DNA from: Desulfosarcina ovata subsp. ovata
GTDB taxonomy: Bacteria; Desulfobacterota; Desulfobacteria; Desulfobacterales; Desulfosarcinaceae
NCBI RefSeq assembly: GCF_009689005.1
Contig: NZ_AP021879.1
Location: 2,480,001 to 2,544,000, forward strand
DNA: 64,000 nt
Reading direction: 5' to 3'
This document shows positions 26,611 to 35,083 of this stretch, in pieces (within the stretch, counting starts at the first letter, position 1; every line of letters begins with the position of its first letter). Below the pieces are notes generated by a model. The model had not been told where the DNA came from and did no database searches. It saw only the letters and a program-made list of their open reading frames with translations. The translations under genes were made by a program, and so were the position numbers.

Positions 26611-28743
26611 CTAAAACCTGACGCTCATCGCCGCCCCAAACGTCCTGTCGGTCATGGGATACCCCCTGTCGTTGGAGTATTCCTCGTCGAACAGGTTGTT
26701 GACATACAGTTTCAGCTTGGCAACCTTGACGCCATGCCAGTTGTCGAACAGCCTTTGCTCAATGGCGAAATCGAACACGTGATAGCTATCGAGCGCGACA
26801 TCACGAACTTCCAGGTTGCTGGGATCGTCGTCCACGATATCAATGACCTGCTGAACCTGATCATCCTGGTATTTGTAGTCCAAAAGCAGCATGGTTCTTT
26901 CGAACAGGTTGAATCGGAGTCCTGCGTTGAAACGATGTTTGGCCCGATCGCTCAAGCTCTCGTCCGCCCACTCCTCGGGACCACCGTTGTGGGGGCCTTC
27001 GTAGCTCCATTTGTTGTAGGAGTAGCTTACGTAAAAATACAAATCCTCGTACAGGTTGCCGTTGATTTCCAAGTCGATGCCTTCCTTGTAAACTTTTTCC
27101 AACTCGATCATCCGGCGGCCCCAGATGGACTCCTTGAAGTAATCCGTGGACGCGTCGGCCCATATCCCGTAATCCCTGAAATCGTAGTGGGAAAAGTCAA
27201 TATTGAAAAAGATGTTCTTCCAAATCCTTCTGTTGATCACTAAATCGTAGCCGACGCCATGGGTCGGGTCGACTTCCACGCCCGAGCCCCAGCTGCACAC
27301 CTCGCAGTAGTCCCGGGGCGTCCATATTTTGCTGACCCCCAAGGACAAGGACGTATCCCTGAGCCACCGTGCCCAGCTGTCCAATTGATAGGTCAGAAAA
27401 GACTTGGGCACCAGCTCGGTATAGTTGCGTTTAACCTGCTTCGACGGATGCGATGGGTCCTTGTACGAGCCGTCCGGGTCTGAGGAGGACGGATCATTCC
27501 AGTTATCCCACCATATGTCGATGTCTTCGTAGCGCAGCCCGACAGTCCAGGTCAGGCTTGGCAAGATGGCCCACCGGTCCTGGACATATCCCGCCCAGGT
27601 TTCAACGATCTGCTCCGTGTACTTCTGGTACAGGTGCGCCGTATCCATGCCGATCACGATTTTGTGGGTGTCGAAAATCTCGAATTCGTTTTTGGCCAAT
27701 CCGCCATATGACACATAGTTGGTGTCATAGCTGTTGTAATCGTAGCCATTGCGATGGTAGTGCTGGCCCTCGTCCGTGTAGTACGCACCAATGATCCAGG
27801 TTCCCCATTGGCTGGGCTGGTCGAAATCTAAGCGGATGGAATGGCCATCGTAGTCTCTTCTACAGTCGTCGTCAGGGTCTTGCCAGCGAGTGGAAACGTC
27901 GTCTGCCAGTACGTCGGGATAGGAACTGTCATAATCGTCCCTGTCCGGGTCGTTGGCCGAGGGGATCTCGCGCATCAGGTCGCTGTATGTCGCGGACACC
28001 TTTATGAACCCCTCCGACGGAAGCCTGTAGCTCAAACCTCCATTCACGGATTCGATTTCGGCGGCGTTATTTCTCAAATAGCCGTCCGTTCGGTATCTTT
28101 CATAGCCGACATTCATACTGAACCTGTCCACGCCGCCTTGAACGTTGACCGTCTGGCTCTGGGTATTGTAACTCCTGAAGTTGACCGAAACGTTGCCGTT
28201 GACTGTCGGTTTCTCGTAAATTTCCGGTTTCTTCGTCTTTAGATTGATAACGCCGCCGAATGCCTTGCCGTCGTATAGCGCGGAATGGGGGCCGTAAATA
28301 AATTCGATGCTATCCACGGTGGAAAGCGGGACCGTGGTATAGTCCAGATAGTGGTCCCCCCACCATCCGCCTGTTTTCTGGATAACCAGCCCGTCGACGG
28401 CCATCAAAAACTGGCGGGATTCGAACCCCCGCATCTGAAACGTGTCCGGTTCCGGCACCAGATCGCTTTGCCCCCTAAAATCGATCATCGCCCTGTCTTT
28501 CAATAGGTCGAATACATTGGTGGGCTCACTTGCGATGGTGTAATCCTCGACGAATACCTCTGTCTTGTTGGGGTTGATGTCCACCCGCTGAGCCTTGACC
28601 GTAATCTCTCCGAGCGATTCGGCCCGCGTTTCCTGGGAAGACTCGGTCTGCGTTTCCTGTGAAAAGACCTGCACGGCGCCAAACAGTTGCAGCCAAAACG
28701 TCGCAAGTATAAAAAATACCAAAACGATCATCAATTTCTTCAT
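26611..28743 (-). CDS. TonB-dependent outer-membrane receptor 2
   Basis: A 710-residue receptor convergent with the importer operon. The start MKKLMIV (28743) has GGGAGGAG upstream; the track-like extension to 28770 was rejected. A signal peptide is followed by a short near-repeat (TQTESSQETRAES), a TonB-box-like GEITVKAQ, plug motifs (AMIDFRGQSDLVPEP, DSIEFIYGPHSALYDGKAFGGVINL), and a barrel ending TFGAAMSVRF. It is clearly related to receptor 1 (shared MIDFRG.SDLVP and GPHSALY), so it probably recognises a similar ligand. Confidence 0.91.
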   Translation of the reverse strand: MKKLMIVLVFFILATFWLQLFGAVQVFSQETQTESSQETRAESLGEITVKAQRVDINPNKTEVFVEDYTIASEPTNVFDLLKDRAMIDFRGQSDLVPEPDTFQMRGFESRQFLMAVDGLVIQKTGGWWGDHYLDYTTVPLSTVDSIEFIYGPHSALYDGKAFGGVINLKTKKPEIYEKPTVNGNVSVNFRSYNTQSQTVNVQGGVDRFSMNVGYERYRTDGYLRNNAAEIESVNGGLSYRLPSEGFIKVSATYSDLMREIPSANDPDRDDYDSSYPDVLADDVSTRWQDPDDDCRRDYDGHSIRLDFDQPSQWGTWIIGAYYTDEGQHYHRNGYDYNSYDTNYVSYGGLAKNEFEIFDTHKIVIGMDTAHLYQKYTEQIVETWAGYVQDRWAILPSLTWTVGLRYEDIDIWWDNWNDPSSSDPDGSYKDPSHPSKQVKRNYTELVPKSFLTYQLDSWARWLRDTSLSLGVSKIWTPRDYCEVCSWGSGVEVDPTHGVGYDLVINRRIWKNIFFNIDFSHYDFRDYGIWADASTDYFKESIWGRRMIELEKVYKEGIDLEINGNLYEDLYFYVSYSYNKWSYEGPHNGGPEEWADESLSDRAKHRFNAGLRFNLFERTMLLLDYKYQDDQVQQVIDIVDDDPSNLEVRDVALDSYHVFDFAIEQRLFDNWHGVKVAKLKLYVNNLFDEEYSNDRGYPMTDRTFGAAMSVRF

Positions 28744-28810
28744 CAGAGTCTCCTCCCTTTCCCTTCTCATTTTGATTTGGTCTTCCTCTTGACGGGCGGT
28801 TGCGGCGCAT

Positions 28811-28872
28811 AAAAAAGCCGGAAAAATTTCATCAGGAGAATCTACCGCCTCCCATTGAAGTCTTCCCGGCTT
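28811..28872 (-). promoter_or_regulatory. Terminator-ended leader hairpin before TonB receptor 2 (proximal)
   Basis: On the minus strand AAGCCGG pairs with CCGGCTT followed by six Ts. Inside are GAAG-A-CTTC and a stem GGAG...CTCC whose loop reads GCGGTAGATT. The same plan, including GGT(G)-A-ATT in the loop, occurs before receptor 1. Confidence 0.5.
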
Positions 28873-28908
28873 CGATATTATTGATATTTTAAATTATTGG
28901 ATGAACCG

Positions 28909-28962
28909 AAAAAAAGCCACGAAGGTGCTGCATTGCAATGCGAGCGAAGGCCTTCCTGGCTT
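28909..28962 (-). promoter_or_regulatory. Second terminator-ended leader hairpin (distal, tandem)
   Basis: On the minus strand AAGCCAGGAAGGCCTTC opens a structure closed by GTGGCTTTTTTT. It lies 36 bp upstream of the proximal hairpin and shares its 5' half. The inner part (GCATTGCAATGC) differs from the other two. Confidence 0.45.
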
Positions 28963-28973
28963 GGATTTTGATG

Positions 28974-29140
28974 CTTAGGATCGGGAATTTTATTAATTGA
29001 ACAAAATTGCTTGTTCTTGCGCCCGTCTTCCGCGTTGCATCAACGGCCACATACTCCCAGTATGCAACCGTTGATGCGCCTTGAAGACGAACACAAGCCC
29101 GGCGCAATTACGTCCAATTAATTTCATCCCCGATCCTTAG
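28974..29140. repeat. R4 palindromic element (167 bp)
   Basis: CTTAGGATCGGG at the left pairs with CCCGATCCTTAG at the right, and both arms share ATTAATTG further in. The interior has GTCTTCCGCGTTGCATCAACGG paired with CCGTTGATGCGCC-TTGAAGAC around CACATACTCCCAGTATG. It lies in the long gap 28744-29814. Confidence 0.78.
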
Positions 29141-29485
29141 TTATTTCCGGCCCTGCCGTGGGCCCAATTGTGATCGCGCCTGTCTCAATCGTTGTACCGT
29201 TAAAAATTCGCAGCTTCAGCTACAAGTTTAAGAGCATTTACTCTTATACGCTGTGTTTTTAAATGTCAAGAATCTTATCCAAACAACAGTACTGACTATA
29301 CACAAGCTATCTATGCCAACCCGACGAACAAACCATAAAGGACCGGAAGTATGTAGGGTCTATAGTATTCAAAAAAAAGGACCCTTTGAAGTTCTTTCGG
29401 GACCGAGTCTTCTGAAAATACTCGTTCCATTAAATCAAATTGTTCAGCAAACGTTTAACCGTTGTGCATTTAAATGGAAAAATAA
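29141..29485. other. AT-rich gap with no supported gene
   Basis: A 78-codon open frame at 29253-29489 has no ribosome site and no family-like features. Nothing else is supported here apart from general AT richness, which begins around this point and lasts to about 34.2 kb. Confidence 0.4.
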
Positions 29486-29632
29486 GTGAGAAAAATAAAA
29501 AGAGTAATGCGATCCTTACTATCCCTGGTTCTCGTTTTAATAGGAACCAGCCTGATCACGGCTCCTGAATCCCTGGCCATGAAATTTAAATTTACGGAAA
29601 CATTGGTAAAATGGAAGTCAGCGGAGCTATAA
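29486..29632 (+). CDS. Short secreted-type ORF, possible remnant
   Basis: Starting at GTG 29486 (or ATG 29507), the frame gives a 48-residue product with a convincing signal peptide: positive RKIKRVMR, then SLLSLVLVLIGTSLITA and a possible SLA cleavage site, then only about 18 mature residues. It may be a truncated exported protein or a very small secreted one. There is no good Shine-Dalgarno, so confidence is low. Confidence 0.3.
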   Translation: MRKIKRVMRSLLSLVLVLIGTSLITAPESLAMKFKFTETLVKWKSAEL

Positions 29633-29641
29633 AAGCCCAAG

Positions 29642-29677
29642 CTTAACAAAAACCTAACTTGACCGACTTCTTATCTT
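29642..29677 (+). promoter_or_regulatory. Pho-box-like direct repeat before the glycerophosphodiesterase
   Basis: CTTAAC at 29642-29647 and CCTAAC at 29653-29658 are spaced 11 bp apart, the periodicity of PhoB/PhoP sites. A -10-like TATCTT lies at 29672-29677. GDPD genes are commonly in phosphate-starvation regulons. Confidence 0.45.
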
Positions 29678-29814
29678 GTGGGAAGAACAATCGCACTCCA
29701 AACAAGGCATATTTTGGATAAACGCTTTTCTCATTGTATTGAGCTCAATCAATACAGGAAGGAAATTAATCAGTTTTCGTCAACCTGAAAAAAATGAAAA
29801 AAAGGAGGAGATTA

Positions 29815-31089
29815 ATGAAAAAGGCATGGAGGAGAGGTAAAATCGTTGGCGCATTGCTTGTCAGTATGGTTTTAAGTGTTTCCATGGCCACCGCTGGACA
29901 GCACAGTAACGAATGGGGGAAGAAGAAAAATAAAGCTCAACTTGGTCCCAGACCCTCTTATCTGGTTGAGGACATGGACGACAGTGTTTTAAAAGAGGCG
30001 CTTCAACAGTGCACCGACGGCCCCTTTCAAAGGACCGATTTTTCCATCGGTCACCGTGGTGCCGCGCTTCAATTTCCCGAACACACCAAGGAATCGTATG
30101 AGGCGGCGGCCCGCATGGGGGCAGGTATCCTGGAGTGCGATGTGACATTCACCAGTGATCGTGAGCTTGTCTGCCGGCATTCCCAGTGCGACCTGCACAC
30201 CACCACCAACATTGTGGATACCGATTTAGCCCAAAAGTGTAGTGTTCCTCCAGAGTTTGACGCTGATGGCAACCTCACCAACGCTGCAGACATCAAATGC
30301 TGTACCAGCGATATCACCCTGGAGGAGTTTAAATCCCTTTGCGGCAAAATGGACGCATCCAATCCCGATGCGACCACCGTTGAGGAATATCTGGGCGGTA
30401 CCGCAAATTATCGTACGGATCTCTACGCCACCTGCGGCACCGTCATGACCCATGCCGAGAGCATCGAATTGTTCAAAAAACTCGGTGTGAAGATGACGCC
30501 AGAGCTTAAAAGCCCAAGTGTGGAAATGCCTTATGATGGCGACTACACCCAGGAGGCCTATGCCCAGCAGATGATCGACGAGTACAAAGCGGCTGGTGTC
30601 AATCCTAAAAATGTCTACGCCCAGTCGTTCGACCTTGAGGATGTGCTTTATTGGATCAATCATGAACCCCGATTCGGCAATCAGGCCGTTTATCTGGATG
30701 GTCGTTATGACCTTTCTGATTTCGATTATACCGACCCGGCGACTTGGAACCCGAGTATGGAGGAATTGGTAGCACAGGGCGTGAACATCATCGCCCCTCC
30801 CATCTATATGCTGCTCAAGATTGACGGTTCTGGAAATATCGTGCCTTCGACCTATGCCGAAGCAGCCAAAGCCGCCGGCCTTGATATCATCACCTGGACG
30901 CTCGAACGTTCCGGTCTGTTGAAAGACGGGGGTGGCTGGTATTACCAGTCCGTCACCGAAAATATCGACAATGACGGCGATATGTATGAGGTGCTCGATG
31001 TGCTGGCCAAGGATGTCGGCATTTTGGGCATTTTTTCCGATTGGCCAGCGACCGTTACCTTTTACTCCAACTGCATGGGGTTGAAATAA
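29815..31089 (+). CDS. Secreted glycerophosphodiester phosphodiesterase
   Basis: A 424-residue GDPD-family enzyme with signal peptide ([20 protein letters not shown]). It hydrolyses glycerophosphodiesters to glycerol 3-phosphate and an alcohol in the periplasm. Catalytic motifs are [15 protein letters not shown] and [25 protein letters not shown]; the C-terminal half has [11 protein letters not shown] and [14 protein letters not shown] 29815 was chosen over 29794 because AAAGGAGGAG precedes it. It is preceded by a Pho-box-like repeat and followed by a strong terminator. Confidence 0.9.
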   Translation: MKKAWRRGKIVGALLVSMVLSVSMATAGQHSNEWGKKKNKAQLGPRPSYLVEDMDDSVLKEALQQCTDGPFQRTDFSIGHRGAALQFPEHTKESYEAAARMGAGILECDVTFTSDRELVCRHSQCDLHTTTNIVDTDLAQKCSVPPEFDADGNLTNAADIKCCTSDITLEEFKSLCGKMDASNPDATTVEEYLGGTANYRTDLYATCGTVMTHAESIELFKKLGVKMTPELKSPSVEMPYDGDYTQEAYAQQMIDEYKAAGVNPKNVYAQSFDLEDVLYWINHEPRFGNQAVYLDGRYDLSDFDYTDPATWNPSMEELVAQGVNIIAPPIYMLLKIDGSGNIVPSTYAEAAKAAGLDIITWTLERSGLLKDGGGWYYQSVTENIDNDGDMYEVLDVLAKDVGILGIFSDWPATVTFYSNCMGLK

Positions 31090-31120
31090 ACAATCGCTGC
31101 AAGCACAACTGGTTTTGGGC

Positions 31121-31156
31121 AAAAAAGGCAGGGCCGGCACAGGCCCTGCCTTTTTT
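31121..31156 (+). terminator. Intrinsic terminator after GDPD gene
   Basis: Perfect 9-bp stem GGCAGGGCC (31127-31135) and GGCCCTGCC (31142-31150) with loop GGCACA and a TTTTTT tail; an A-run precedes it, so it may work in both directions. Confidence 0.9.
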
Positions 31157-31203
31157 ATTCCAAGTTCGATGAAGTAACAGCATACTAATAGAAAATGATT
31201 ATC

Positions 31204-31255
31204 CTAACATAATTCTAACACTACGCTAACAATTCTAACTTAGTATTTTTATAGT
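31204..31255 (+). promoter_or_regulatory. Four CTAAC direct repeats with -10 box (Pho-box-like)
   Basis: CTAAC occurs at 31204, 31215, 31226 and 31235, giving spacings of 11, 11 and 9 bp. A -10 TATAGT follows at 31250-31255 and no -35 box is present. This is the layout of an activator such as PhoB/PhoP bound on one helix face next to RNA polymerase. Confidence 0.55.
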
Positions 31256-31330
31256 AGGATGCCCAGGAAATCTTCTGACAATCCCACCACGTTGATATGG
31301 TTAAACGATTCAGATGAAAAGGGGGCTCCG

Positions 31331-31666
31331 ATGATATCCAAGAACTGCAGCATTGAAGAGTTCGTAAAAGCCGTAAAAGAAAAAGAACCACAAGAAATTA
31401 TTTACCTGGCCAACCAAGAAGCCACCAAATCCGACCGAATTGTTCTAAAAAAGCGAAAGAAAGCTAAAGTCGAACAATATCAAAATTATTCGCGTCAGCT
31501 GAAAGACCTGATCAACTATCACCGTTACGCCGTCAAGCCTCGTCGAAAAACAAAAATAATCTACAACCTTTACATGAAATATTGGGGGCAGACCGAACCA
31601 GCACCAACGGTTCTGCTATTACCAAAACCGGTAACAAAATTGGAGGATATCCAAAAAACAGCATGA
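31331..31666 (+). CDS. Uncharacterised basic 111-residue protein
   Basis: Starts MISKNCSIEEFVKAVKEKEP with GGGGG 5 bp upstream; the earlier in-frame ATG (31259) would fall at or before the predicted transcription start, so it was rejected. The protein is rich in Lys and Tyr (VLKKRKKAKVEQYQNYSRQL, then VKPRRKTKII) and appears soluble. I do not recognise a family. Its promoter carries four CTAAC repeats, so it may be induced with the glycerophosphodiesterase. Confidence 0.65.
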   Translation: MISKNCSIEEFVKAVKEKEPQEIIYLANQEATKSDRIVLKKRKKAKVEQYQNYSRQLKDLINYHRYAVKPRRKTKIIYNLYMKYWGQTEPAPTVLLLPKPVTKLEDIQKTA

Positions 31667-31731
31667 CCCTTCTGTTGCTGCAAGCTGGTTATCTGCCTGA
31701 TAAGAGAAACAAATGGTGAGGGTTCCGAAAA

Positions 31732-31968
31732 ATGAGCATACCATCAAAAATACACGCCACTGACAGGGAAAAAGCCAAACAAGATCTTGAGAATCATGCT
31801 GTCCTCATAGCTGAAGGGTATCAAAACGGAACATTGGTTGAGTTGCAAAAAGTTGGATGGCAAATGACTTGGAACTATTTGCTCAAGGATCTCCGCACTT
31901 GTTGCCCTGGATTTTCAGAAATCGAATACGGCATCGCATTGAACCAAGCTTTCGTTAAATCGGAATAA
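31732..31968 (+). CDS. Uncharacterised 78-residue protein
   Basis: Reads MSIPSKIHATDREKAKQDLE with a centre GWQMTWNYLLKDL and a CCPGF dipeptide of cysteines. It is soluble and has no recognised domain. A GAGGG-like site lies before the ATG. It sits 65 bp after the basic protein gene in the same direction and may be its operon partner. It is convergent with the decayed kinase at 32079-33297. Confidence 0.55.
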   Translation: MSIPSKIHATDREKAKQDLENHAVLIAEGYQNGTLVELQKVGWQMTWNYLLKDLRTCCPGFSEIEYGIALNQAFVKSE

Positions 31969-32078
31969 GCATGTCACCCTTCATCCAGATCAGCAATGGT
32001 GGTCTGTATGGTTTGGGATAGGTTGATGAAAGCGATTGATCATGCCTGTTACGCTGGGCGGGTGAAAAGATTGCTGCT

Positions 32079-33297
32079 TTAGTGACTCTGGCGTAAAACC
32101 TTACTAATGGCCACACCGATGTTCTTCATCGAGTAAGGCTTTTTAATGTACTCCTCAGCGCCCAAACGCAATGCCTCCTGGACCCGCCGGGTTTCCGAAT
32201 ATCCGCTGACAATGATTGCCTTTTGTTGAGGGTTGATGCCCAGTATTTGCTGATACGTCTCCAAGCCATCGATTCCAGGGTCCATGATCATGTCCAGCAG
32301 GACGACATCAAACGAATCTTTGCCAGCCAACTGTAACGCTTCTTCACCACTTCTTGCCACGGTCACAGTGTATCCCAATTTTTTTCTTGGTGTAAAATGG
32401 TTCGAAAATGTGCCCCAGGTCCGTTGCGTTGATCCCTGTCCCGCTGTCAGCAACGTCGATTACAGCGTAGTCGCTTGGTGGAATTTCTTCATAACCCGAG
32501 TGAGTTGTCGAAAGGCTGTCAAAGCGTAAATGCAGGGTGACCTTATTAGGTGTAGCCGTTGCTTCCATGGCGTTGCTGATCAGATTCATTATGACTTTGG
32601 ACAGCTGATGCTTGGCGCCTATAATCTTCACCTCTGGCGAGGCGATACGATGCGATACCCGTACGTGCGAATGGTTGGACTGCAATTTGGCAAATTCCGG
32701 ACTGTGAAAGTAGTCATCGATGACCTGCTTTAATTCAACCGACTCCATGTTTTCCACCGCCCTTCTAGCCAAGCTCAACAGGTCATGGACGACGGCGGCA
32801 GCGCGTTCTCCTGTCTTTCTAATATTCTGCAGCGGCTTATAGAATGGGTCTTCTTCGGATAGGTCGAGAAGCAGCATCTGGGGATAGCTGACGACACCGG
32901 AAAGGATGTTGTTCAGATCATGAGCGACCCCGCCGGCAAGGGTGCCAATGGCTTCCATCTTCTCGGCCTTCCGCAGTTGCGCCTCCAGTTCAGCCTTTTC
33001 CTGTTTACCCAGTACTTTTTCGGTGACATCCTCATAAGTTACCAATAGGTCCACGACACGATCCGCATCGTCATACAAAGGGATACGACTGACATCAATG
33101 TACCTGTGCCCGCCATCTGGTGTCACCTTCGGTTCGATTACATGGAAATCCGCAACACCCGTTTCCATGACCCGGCGGTCATTTTCATGGGAATATCTGG
33201 TTTCATCGTTTTTCCAGGGTAACTGAAGGTCGGTTTTACCTATAAGCTCCGATTGATGTTGCAGCCCGATTGATGCGTTTTTGTTTTGGTTAATCAT
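32079..33297 (-). pseudogene. Hybrid histidine kinase with internal deletion and frameshift
   Basis: The first frame (33297-32344) encodes a PAS domain, a HisKA helix with GTLAGGVAHDLNNIL, and the start of a HATPase (VADSGTGINATDLGHIFEPFYTKKK). It then runs out of frame to a stop. The second frame (from about 32390 to 32079) resumes at KLGYTVTVARSGEEAL and is the later part of a receiver with phospho-site LLDMIMDPG and K in YIKKPY. The GTGLGL ATP loop, the end of the HATPase and the start of the receiver are all missing. The junction lies in an A-rich run, so a slippage or short-homology deletion is likely. It should be inactive. Confidence 0.8.
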
Positions 33298-33318
33298 TGG
33301 TCTTACTCATTATCGCAG

Positions 33319-33352
33319 TATCTAAACGCAACTTGTGTTAGATTTTTGTTAA
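33319..33352 (-). promoter_or_regulatory. Pho-box-like repeat in front of the decayed kinase
   Basis: On the minus strand TTAACA and CTAACA are separated by AAAAT (11-bp period, 33352-33336), followed by a -10-like TAGATA at 33324-33319. It matches the arrangement at 31204-31255. Confidence 0.45.
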
Positions 33353-33493
33353 AAATGCTTTTTACTCTATAGCTCGGCAACAGATGCACCAATAAGCTGT
33401 TGATAAAACCTTTGATAACTTTGTATTAACAACTCTTTGTGATTCGTTCAACTGCTGCTTGTAAATATTTGCGTTCAGTTTATTGATAGGGTA

Positions 33494-33628
33494 GGCCTTG
33501 ATCATCGTTTCGGCCGGAAAGGCCACCTGGTTCCCATGCTCTGCGTGGGAACCTACATTGCGCTCCCACGCAGAGCATGGGAGCGAGGAGCAACACCATA
33601 GCCATTGGCCGAAACGATGATCAAGGCC
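33494..33628. mobile_element. R5 MITE-like insertion, 135 bp, with 9-bp target duplication
   Basis: Perfect 22-bp inverted ends GGCCTTGATCATCGTTTCGG... (33494-33515 and 33607-33628) are flanked on both sides by GATAGGGTA (33485-33493 and 33629-33637). Two internal hairpins, GGTTCCC...GGGAACC (33529-33553) and GCTCCCAC...GTGGGAGC type (33562-33584), match the R7 hairpins. It ends 22 bp before the start codon at 33651. Confidence 0.88.
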
Positions 33629-33650
33629 GATAGGGTAGTATATATTGATT

Positions 33651-33923
33651 ATGGAAGAGAGAGAATTAATTTCTTTTATTATAAGCTGTTGTGTAATGGC
33701 ATTTATAATTTTTCAATGGCCTATCCTAAAAAAAATTCCCTATTCAAGAATCCTTTTGTCGAGTTTTGCAATTCTTTTTGCGAGCTGGGGATTCTCTTTA
33801 GAAGAACTTTTTTGGGAGCCTGGATTCAATTTCCTGCAGCACTTGTGCAGTGGGGTAAGTGGCGTTCTTTTGGCCATCTGGTGCAAGGCTTTGCATTCAA
33901 CGAATAAAAATAAAATTAGCTAA
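33651..33923 (+). CDS. Small integral membrane protein, kinase-associated
   Basis: A 90-residue protein starting MEERELISFIISCCVMAF with three hydrophobic helices (about 7-20, 35-50, 62-80). The next frame starts within its stop (TAATGA). Such a protein followed by a membrane-anchored hybrid kinase is a pattern I believe occurs in related genomes, where it may be an accessory sensor, but that is from memory. No Shine-Dalgarno is seen, and the R5 insertion ends 22 bp upstream, so expression may be impaired. Confidence 0.6.
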   Translation: MEERELISFIISCCVMAFIIFQWPILKKIPYSRILLSSFAILFASWGFSLEELFWEPGFNFLQHLCSGVSGVLLAIWCKALHSTNKNKIS

Positions 33924-34222
33924 TGAACTTTGAGAGTTTCTTTGAACTTGTTGGATTATGTGGAGCCTTTGTAGCTGCTTACTATTTTTTAATAGGTTGT
34001 CTCAGTTCCGATATGATAATGGACCCTGGTATAAATGGACGGCAGACTTACGAAAAAATTATAGAACTCAAGCCTAATCAAAAAGCAATCGTATCCAGTG
34101 GATTTGCTGAAACTGAAGATGTAAAAAAAGTATTACGGATTGGTGCTGGACAATTCATTAAAAAGCCGTTTACCATATCTTTAATTGGCAAAGCAATCAA
34201 AAGAGAATTATATCGCACATAG
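33923..34222 (+). pseudogene. Internally deleted hybrid kinase (membrane helix joined to receiver end)
   Basis: The N-terminus MNFESFFELVGLCGAFVAAY is a membrane helix. After IGCLSS it joins directly to SDMIMDPGINGRQTYEKI, the middle of a receiver domain, ending with K in FIKKPF. The kinase core and the first half of the receiver are absent, and the join is in frame. The receiver part is closely similar to that of the decayed kinase at 32079, so both come from one family. Confidence 0.65.
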
Positions 34223-34261
34223 GGTCAGACTGTCTTCTTCTGCGGCCGCTTCAGGACACCC

Positions 34262-34296
34262 AATCCGGACCATCATCATCGATGGTCCGGATTTCT
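34262..34296. terminator. Intrinsic terminator
   Basis: Perfect 13-bp stem AATCCGGACCATC (34262-34274) and GATGGTCCGGATT (34281-34293) with loop ATCATC and TTTCTGTTTC tail. It separates the rightward kinase remnant from the leftward CTERM gene. Confidence 0.8.
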
Positions 34297-34431
34297 GTTT
34301 CTTTCTTCGCGGGCGTTATCATAAACAACCGTCGTCCTCGGATGTCGCCAGTACAACAAGCTTGGGAGCGGGAAAAGAAGCGGTCCGACGACGCAGAGCC
34401 TTGAATCGCTTCCACCCACCGGTGATTTCAA

Positions 34432-35016
34432 TCACAGCCTTCTTTTTTTCCTAAGGCCCACAAGTCCAAAAAGTCCCGAGCCAAGTAGCCACACGGCTCC
34501 CGGCAGGGGAACATGGGAACCGGGCGTGGTCTCCAACGGCCACCAGAAAACCGCCTGCAGAGACTCCAAGTCGAAGTCAGCGAGCGTCGATACCCCCCAA
34601 ACGATTATCAAGAGGGCGTCCATGTTTTCCAGACCATCCCAATCGAAATCGTCTAGCGCGTCAGCGATACCAGACTGCCAAAAGGCAACGGCAAAGAAGC
34701 TGGACGGGCTGTTCCACCAGCCGTCATGGAAGCCTGCGTTTCCCGCGCCCAAGGTCGCCCCATTCCAAGACCCACCTCGCGCCCAAGGGCCGTAGCCCAT
34801 TTCGGCAAACGCCCCGGCATCGTCCGAAAACCACGCTGGAGTATGCGAGGATTCTTTTCCGCCCTTCCAGTCGCCTGAATTAATGCCTTTGCCGAATCGA
34901 TCCATGGAGGACTGGAAAATGCCATCCTTTTGCGGTGAACTGACCATGTACGCCTGGACAGATCCGACCGGCATCAATAAAAAGAGGGTTAATAATGTTG
35001 CGGTAATTGCTTTCAT
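34432..35016 (-). CDS. VPLPA-CTERM sorted exported protein
   Basis: A 194-residue exported protein with signal peptide (KAITATLLTLFLLMPVGSVQA) and C-terminal VPLPGAVWLLGSGLFGLVGL followed by RKKRRL, the tripartite VPLPA/PEP-CTERM sorting signal processed by an exosortase. The mature part is rich in Trp, Gly and Asp (GDWKGGKESSHTPAWF, FHDGWWNSPSSFF) and otherwise unrecognised. The start at 35016 has AAGGAGA upstream. Such proteins are usually linked to extracellular matrix; no exosortase gene is in the window. Confidence 0.85.
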   Translation of the reverse strand: MKAITATLLTLFLLMPVGSVQAYMVSSPQKDGIFQSSMDRFGKGINSGDWKGGKESSHTPAWFSDDAGAFAEMGYGPWARGGSWNGATLGAGNAGFHDGWWNSPSSFFAVAFWQSGIADALDDFDWDGLENMDALLIIVWGVSTLADFDLESLQAVFWWPLETTPGSHVPLPGAVWLLGSGLFGLVGLRKKRRL

Positions 35017-35083
35017 GACCATTCTCCTTTTTCTTTTTTTGTGACCATCCAATTGATTGTTTGCGGTGAATCCTTCATATCCG

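Noticed and set aside
28811..28962. Cobalamin riboswitch before TonB receptor 2
   Set aside because: AAGCC.GGAAG recalls the end of the B12 element, but the rest of the ~200-nt aptamer (the GGTGCC and GCCACTG-type core) is not visible upstream, and the region there is repeat R4.
29253..29489. A 78-codon frame in the AT-rich gap
   Set aside because: No Shine-Dalgarno, odd composition and no recognisable motif.
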